From: Epiperipatus broadwayi | Taxonomy: Eukaryota; Onychophora; Udeonychophora; Euonychophora; Peripatidae | Assembly (NCBI GenBank): GCA_028023455.1 | Contig: JAQFVV010012394.1 | Location: 32,580,885-32,644,884, forward strand | Direction: 5' to 3' | Length of the DNA stretch: 64,000 bases | In this document: positions 58,132 to 64,000 of the stretch, piece after piece | How positions within the stretch are numbered: the first letter of the stretch is position 1 | Layout: each line of letters starts with the position of its first letter | Program-made: the position numbers and the translations under genes | The notes under the pieces: generated by a model | What the model was told of the DNA's origin: nothing | Databases searched by the model: none | What the model saw: only the letters and a program-made list of their open reading frames with translations

Positions 58132-60015
58132 ACATGTCATACAAAAAATTTACCAATAAATGGCTTCATCATTTGTCATTTCCCATGATGAGTGGGAGTG
58201 GATTTCTGCCAGAGAGAGCAGACATAGAAGCAGCGTTTGACCCAATATCAATAAATACACTACTGAAAACTCTAGAACAATACACAGTACCAAAAGCCTA
58301 CCTAAATCTACTTGCTAACCTATTAATAAATCGTGAAATATACATTACTCTAAATGGAAAAACTTCATCACCAATAGTACCTCATCAATCCATCCCACAA
58401 GGATCCCCTCTTAGTGCCTTGTTATTTACTGCCTACATAAATCCCCTAATTAAAATCATAGAGTGAATTACCTGGAATTTATGTACCCTGCTTAAATACT
58501 CAATCTCATGTATAGCTTACATGGATGATCTTGCAATTTTTTTGACATCCCAAAAACACATTCCCAAACTTCTAAAGATACTTTCCAATTATACAAATGA
58601 ATATAAATTAACATTTAACATGGAGAAATCTTGTGCCTGGCAAATTTTCACTGGCAGCAATATAACAAAACATTTTAAAGGTAAACCTAATCCATTTCTT
58701 GGCTTCCATTTCTATCTGTGTCATTCACCAACAAGACTACTTATACAAAAAAATCTTGCAAATAAAGTAAAAATTATAGTCAATTCACTAACAAAAGCCT
58801 ACCTTTTACTATACACAAAGATTGCACTTTTTAATATGTTAATCATAACAAAAATCACTTATTACACTCCAACAATACTTTATACTAAAGCATTCACTAA
58901 TAAAATAGACTCACTTTGTAGAAAACTCTTGTGAGGAAAAAAAAGTAATCTCAATATCAGTAAAATGGCTAAGAAATTTACTCTCACAAAATGGTCTGGG
59001 ACTTCATTCAATTTACACCTTCAGAATCCAAAAAATGCTAAACATAATCTCTGCATGTGCACAAAAATTCCCATATCTACAAATAGCCTGTAAAATCACT
59101 CCCACAGATATAAACCACCTCCTTTACATGGATACTGAAGACACTACTTGCACCATTACTATCTATAAAAAACTTGAATTTTATTCCACCTCAAAATAAA
59201 TTTAAGTACTGAGAAATACATTTGCTTTTACACCCATCACAAATTGATGGAAAAACTGTACTTAATATCACCAATAGACAACTATGCAGTAAATTTAAAT
59301 TCTGGTCACTTGAACCAAAATATTTTGATTTTCTTCTTAAAATTAACCTTGACTCTCCACCCACACAGCATTTTTTGAAATATAGAAGGAACTGTCAAAA
59401 TGTAGACAATTTATGTAACTTCTGCCACAGAAACTCAGAAACACAGGATCATATTTTTTCTCATGTCTAGGGCTAAATAGCAACCGTTCAATAATAAATA
59501 CACTATTCAAAAATAAAAGAATAAATATGAATTGCCTATTTGACTCATTCAAAAAAGGAGTTTTTGCTGAAATAAGAATCAGTGTATTCATTCTCTATGC
59601 TTTATGGTGTACAAGGTGTAAATCATGTACAATAATCCAAGAAGGCACCCAAACACATTCAAAAATAAACTGGATAGTATATGTGAAAGAGATAAAAAGA
59701 ATAACAAATCACACAACTTTTATTGACACTTGGTCTCTATTGCAGTTACCTTCAAACTTATAAAAAATAGGAAGAGTCACAAAAGATTTAGAAATGTCAA
59801 ATGAAAAAGTTATAACTTGCCACCATTGAAAAAACATTATATGATAGTGAACTTTTGAACTTTAATCAGGAGTTTAAACAACTTACTGCACATATGTGAA
59901 CTTTTATACCTCTGCCAGTTTTACAAACAATTGACAGTCTGTATAATAATCAAGAATAATGTGTAAAAAAATTGTGTAACCTTTTTTAAGTTATTGAATA
60001 AAGTCCTTTGAAAGA
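58132..60015 (+). pseudogene. LINE copy E, 5'-truncated APE-type LINE ORF2
   Basis: Frame 58134-58466 carries the RT from motif A (IEAAFDPISINTLLKTLEQY) to motif B (SIPQGSPLSALLFTAYINPL). After a frameshift, AYMDDLAIF (motif C) lies near 58515-58541 and frame 58521-58934 continues (KLTFNMEKSCAWQIFTG, FLGFHFY, AYLLLYTKIALFNMLIITKI). Later frames hold KYFDFLLKINLDS and the Cys-His knuckle CNFCHRNSETQDHIF, then ISVFILYALWCTRCK. AATAAA is at 59997-60002. The 3' end runs into (GATGAT)n(AAT)n. Same clade as copy A but a different family; several breaks. Confidence 0.85.
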
Positions 60016-60038
60016 TGATGATGATGATGATGATGATG

Positions 60039-60098
<60 letters not shown>

Positions 60099-60099
60099 T
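60016..60099. repeat. (GAT)n(AAT)n tail microsatellite
   Basis: GATGATGATG units followed by (AAT)n directly after LINE copy E's AATAAA signal; likely the expanded 3' simple tail of that insertion. Confidence 0.92.
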
Positions 60100-60109
60100 C
60101 ATCATCAGA

Positions 60110-60760
60110 ATGGAATTAAATAAATTACCCTATGGCTTCAACAAAAATAAATATTTTCAAAGTTATTTTTTATGATAAGGAAAGATGCAAATAACACGTC
60201 AGACTTTGTTACTATAACAACAATAATAACATTATATTTTGAATAACAAGATCCAATTAAGCAAAAACAAATAAGTATAATGAAGTTGATTATCAAACAA
60301 AATTATTGCATAATACCATAATAGATATTACAAAAATAAAAGATGATCAAGAATAGATAATAAATGAAAATTTGACTATCCATTAATTAGATAAATAGAT
60401 AGAAAATACCATGTTAATAAAAGAGAAGATTAAAAGATCAAGGGTGACAAAATATATTCTAAGTACATATTTAATATATATAAAAGTCCATTTCTGTATT
60501 CAAACATTTGTAAGTACAATTGACAAAATATATAGTAGGATAATAAATCTTTGAAAATGACTGCAGAAATGATTGAAATATCCAGAACAATAAAAAAAAT
60601 TATGTTTGAACCAGAAGACTAATTATAGAATTTTTTAAAAAAGAAATTTGTGAAAGTTCCATTCAATTACTTGAAGAAATAACAAAATTCTTACATTCAT
60701 TATATTCAAAACAATAAATAAATTGAAAGTTGTTTCAAAACAAAGTATATAAAAGATTTG
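60110..60760. other. Unassigned AT-rich DNA
   Basis: No coding or repeat feature is supported. Confidence 0.4.
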
Positions 60761-60769
60761 CTCTATATG

Positions 60770-61010
60770 ATATAGCCAATAGTAGGATGATAGACTCTAG
60801 AGTTTAAGGTCCATAGATCATGAACTGGTTCCTGCACTTCTAGCATCAAAATTCTAATAAATTCTAGGGCAATAAACTATTCTTACATGCTATGTTGTCT
60901 GCTGTAGTAATAGAGGTGTAAGTTGTATGGGTCAAGATTAATAAATTGTGGCTCAACTGCTACTTGTATTGTTCAATCTATAATAAATCATCCAATTATC
61001 CTTAATGGTA
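60770..61010 (+). repeat. Two SINE-like units
   Basis: Adjacent ~115-bp units (60774-60888, 60889-61005). Both share GTAG..TGATAGACTCTAGAG or its decayed form, GGTCCATAGATCATGAACTG (in unit 2, GGTCAAGATTAATAAATTGT), GCTACTTGTATTGTTC-like words and an AGGGCAATAAACTATT or AATAAATCATCCAATTA tail. The head resembles a tRNA A box. Decayed; also seen at 33.8 and 62 kb. Confidence 0.45.
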
Positions 61011-61254
61011 AAAATATTGTTATTACTGCAGCAAAAAAGATTACAAAAATCAACTGATTATTTTATTTTATTGTGATGAAATAAGTTTATGAAATGATGA
61101 ATAATACATACAAATACTATAACAAGATGATCTATTGAAACCTTCTTCATTTTTCAAATTAATTGTAATACCATATTTTCCCCCTAGAAAAAAATTACAA
61201 ACACCTGAAAGTAATATTTAAATATATTTATATTATCTATAATAAACTTAATGT

Positions 61255-61425
61255 AATTATAAAGGACCTGAATTCAAACTTTCAAGCTTCCCCCATTTAT
61301 CCGATACATCTTGTACAACTGATAGTCATGACCACATACATATCCATATGGAGATCATTTATCTTTTTCACATGTATTTGATAAAAAGGAGAAGCTTGAA
61401 AGTTCGAGTTCAGATCCCTTATAAA
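61255..61425. repeat. Small foldback, TTTCAAGCTT family
   Basis: AGGACCTGAATTCAAACTTT..CAAGCTTC (61262) against GAAGCTTGAAAGTTCGAGTT..CAGATCCCTT (61391) form inverted ends, and CATACATATCCATATGGAGA near 61336 is palindromic. Same leading word (GAACTCAGACTTTCAAGC) as the foldback at 52.9 kb, with a shortened interior. Confidence 0.6.
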
Positions 61426-61429
61426 CACC

Positions 61430-61940
61430 TGAAAGATAATTACAAATGAATTCTTTCAAAAGAAATACTTTTTTTAAAATCCTTTAATAATCTGGTTTAA
61501 TTCTGTGTTGTTTTCAAATCTTTTTCTAGTTTAATTATGCAAAATAGTTGATATCTATTTGCATATTTTTGTCAATACTGAAACATTTATAATTATTATA
61601 ATAAAGCAAAGAAAAGCAATATGTAATATTTAATAACATTTAGTTATGAAAAATACATGACACAATATTATAAGTAGGGGGAATAGTGTAAATCATTCGT
61701 ACATTAGAAAAAGTTATTCAATGAAAATAAGATGAAATGTGAACGTATATTTTAGCAAAGCTTTAGAATGCACAATCATAGAAACTATCATTTATTAATA
61801 GTGATTATTAAAAAATATATACATTAACTACCATCATAGCCTTATATTTTTGCAAGCAAAGTAGAATGGCAAATTATGAAGATCAAGATCCATGGTTTGT
61901 TTTGTAATCTATTCCTTCAAATGCCCAATTTAATTATTAT
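61430..61940. other. Unassigned AT-rich DNA
   Basis: No feature supported. Confidence 0.4.
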
Positions 61941-61941
61941 C

Positions 61942-62205
61942 TGTATCATTTGGTACAGTGGTAGATGGCTATATTCCCAAGCTTGAAGACCATGGATTGT
62001 AATTCCACTCTATTATTTTTATTATTCAAGTTTTTTATAAATCCCAAAATTATAAACCATTTGATTATTTTCTCTGTGTCATTCTGTGGTAGAGTGGTAT
62101 TGTTTTGGCCTCAGGGTCCATGAATCATGGCTCCTCATTGCTACTTCATGTGTTCCAAATTCTTAAAATCTCCTGAGCAATAAAACATTTAATTATTTAC
62201 TTATT
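61942..62205 (+). repeat. Two SINE-like units
   Basis: Unit heads GGTACAGTGGTAGATGGCT (61951) and TGTGGTAGAGTGGTATTGTT (62091) resemble a tRNA A box (TRGCNNAGTGG). They are followed by AGCTTGAAGACCATGGATTG and CTCAGGGTCCATGAATCATG respectively and by tails AAACCATTTGATTATTTTC and AATAAAACATTTAATTATTT. These are the best preserved members of the family at 60.8 and 33.8 kb. A B box is not clear and no Pol III function is claimed. Confidence 0.5.
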
Positions 62206-62209
62206 GTTT

Positions 62210-63185
62210 AGTATAACCATTAAACTCTACATTTTAAAAATGTTGATTAAATCAATATTTGATGTTTGCTTCATCATCAAGCAACAAGTATTTCACTTAA
62301 GAAAAAATATATTAAATAAGTTATAACATAAATAGGATAAGTGTAACTTTTTGGTCAGTTTCTTTAAAGACTCACTGTTGGGTGTTTCAGCTCATAGTTT
62401 TATTTAAGTAACCACATTAAGATAATTTTTTTTTTACTTTGGTAATTCAGGTATCTTAAGCTTGAGGTCACCATCTATTGGAATTTTGAGTAATCAGTGA
62501 TTATTAGACATTTTGCTACATTTAAACCCCATACTCAACTGGTTTCCAACTTTTCCACTTATTAGCCAGACTTTGGGGTTCAACATTGAAAATAATGCAG
62601 TCAAACATTCAGCATCTATCTTTAATTCTATCTTACAATTCAAGGTAAAATCTTAAAATACAAATCATTTCAAGGTATTCGAACCCAGGTCAGCCTGCTT
62701 AAAAAGTTATATAGATCTGTCTCTAGTTCAATAACTATATATTTAAAAACCCTCAGTTCATTATTATCCATAAACACTTTACTTTTTTGGTTAGAAATGT
62801 TAATAATAATGAATTACTTAATTCTCTTGTTCATGCAGTATGATTAAATAAATAGCATAACCTACTCTACTATCATCTACAATAAAGTAATTTATAATCA
62901 GCAATAACTTGAGGTTTGAATAATGGATGTGGACACAGTAGCAATTTTCTGTATGCAATATTGACATCTAGTGCAAGCCAGGTTAATAAATGGATGCTAG
63001 AAGATTATTACACCAAAATCCTTATCTAGTGTCTATTCATGCAATATCCGCAGACAAGTTGTAGCTTATGGTATCATGATGAGAAGTTTTGGAATTGAGA
63101 GCACTCCACTTAGATTTTCAGATCTAATGCATCATGTGATGTTATAATGGTTTAATGCCCATGGACTATGATAATGTATGAAGAG
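62210..63185. other. Unassigned DNA
   Basis: Around 62672-62698 GGTATTCGAACCCAGGTCAG resembles, on the minus strand, a tRNA T-arm (GGTTCGAATACC), but no partner stems are found. No gene called. Confidence 0.35.
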
Positions 63186-63189
63186 GAAA

Positions 63190-63555
63190 ATTAAGAGATT
63201 GTTTTTTTATTAACTTGAAAAATAAATGATACATAAATATTACTGCTATATATATAATTATGTTAAAAATGGAAATAAAATGGCAAAAAAATTAAAGATT
63301 AGCAAACATCCCAATAAATCTAATCCATGTTAGAATCTATAATGTATGGAAACTACTCATCAACCTTATTTTTTATAAACTTACAAGATAAATGACATAT
63401 AAATATTAATATTATATATATATATATGATTATCTTAAAAACAGGAGTAAAATAATAAAAAATTTAAAAATTAGCAAATATTATAATAAGTCAAAACAAT
63501 GCTAGAATTTATAATGTATGGAAACTATTCATTAACCTTGTCTTTAAAAATAGAG
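63190..63555. repeat. Tandem ~172-bp duplication
   Basis: Two consecutive units share GATAAATGA..ATAAATATTA, TATATATAT-rich centre, AAATTA..GATTAGCAAA, and AATGTATGGAAACTACTCAT against AATGTATGGAAACTATTCAT, offset by 172 bp. Non-coding; moderately diverged. Confidence 0.7.
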
Positions 63556-63559
63556 AAAT

Positions 63560-64000
63560 CAGAAGGACTCTCATAGATAAGCATTTTAAATTACCATTGT
63601 TATATTCCCTTTAGTAGAATAACCTGGCTAATTAGAATGTCACCTTAAATATAGGTTTTATAATTAGGTAATTAGGTCAGATGTGTTCCACACTAACCTA
63701 CATATTAATACTAATAGTTAAATGTGATGTGTATAGTGAAGTATACTTGAAACTGATGAAAATATTTTATATATTAATACAAATAAAATAACATCACTAC
63801 AGTCCCTTAGATCCCTTAAATGAACATCTCGATTACATACACAATGTGTGTCTCTATGAAAAAATCATGGCTTATTTCTCCAAGCTGCCCTCAGTATAAA
63901 CATTAAATCAACATCTGTATTACATAATGACATTGCTTTAACTATTCACACAAAAATTTAAGATGCATGGCTGCATTATATGCAGTAACATGAAAGGTGA
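63560..64000. other. Unassigned DNA
   Basis: No coding, RNA or repeat feature is recognised to the window end. Confidence 0.4.

Noticed and set aside
62670-62700. tRNA gene (T-arm-like GGTTCGAATACC on the minus strand)
   Set aside because: No acceptor, D or anticodon stems could be paired around it.

Overview
The window is AT-rich animal nuclear DNA with no recognisable single-copy protein gene, rRNA or functional tRNA. It is a mosaic of transposable elements (LINEs, a Penelope-like element, hAT remnants, foldback/MITE families, SINE-like units) and microsatellites. GIY-YIG Penelope elements, RTE-like LINEs ending in (GATGAT)n, hAT elements with CAGGGGTCCCC-type ends, and long (TAA)n tracts point to an invertebrate metazoan. 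I cannot place it more precisely from the sequence.

Layout. 1-8.3 kb: mostly unassigned AT-rich DNA, two 3' ends of RTE-like LINEs (4.6-4.86, 7.1-7.45 kb) and small foldbacks. 8.3-10.4 kb: three tandem hairpins, a pair of short direct repeats, a foldback. 10.56-13.24 kb: a decayed LINE split by a MITE-bearing insertion, followed by a 39-bp minisatellite. 14.2-16.4 kb: a MITE and a 5'-truncated APE-type LINE (copy B). 17.1-19.55 kb: a large foldback, a tandem repeat and a hairpin. 19.75-22.8 kb: LINE copy C, highly decayed. 24.2-26.0 kb: two minus-strand LINE remnants. 26.34-33.67 kb: LINE copy A, essentially full length, minus strand, flanked by a perfect 16-bp target-site duplication and carrying three ORFs. 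34.0-36.4 kb: two hAT deletion derivatives with perfect 8-bp duplications, one of them inside a MITE. 37.5-38.9 kb and 52.9-53.5 kb: large inverted-repeat elements of one family. 40.49-47.88 kb: a 7.4-kb palindrome of two Penelope-like elements joined head to head. 48.9-52.0 kb: RTE-like LINE remnants. 54.4-60.1 kb: LINE copies D and E with very long (TAA)n-type microsatellites. 60.1-64 kb: SINE-like units and a tandem duplication.

Most notable: (1) LINE copy A. The target-site duplication places an intact 693-codon ORF of unknown function, upstream of the usual gag-like ORF1 and EN-RT ORF2, inside the mobilised unit. Its CpG content and codon character differ sharply from ORF1 and ORF2, and it carries one C2H2-spaced Cys/His motif. 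ORF1 and ORF2 overlap as ATGGATAG, an arrangement suited to termination-reinitiation. (2) The Penelope palindrome, in which the left arm is almost intact (one homopolymer frameshift in the main reading frame) and the right arm is broken, with a conserved hammerhead-like core in both 3' ends. (3) Several foldback families that recur across the window.
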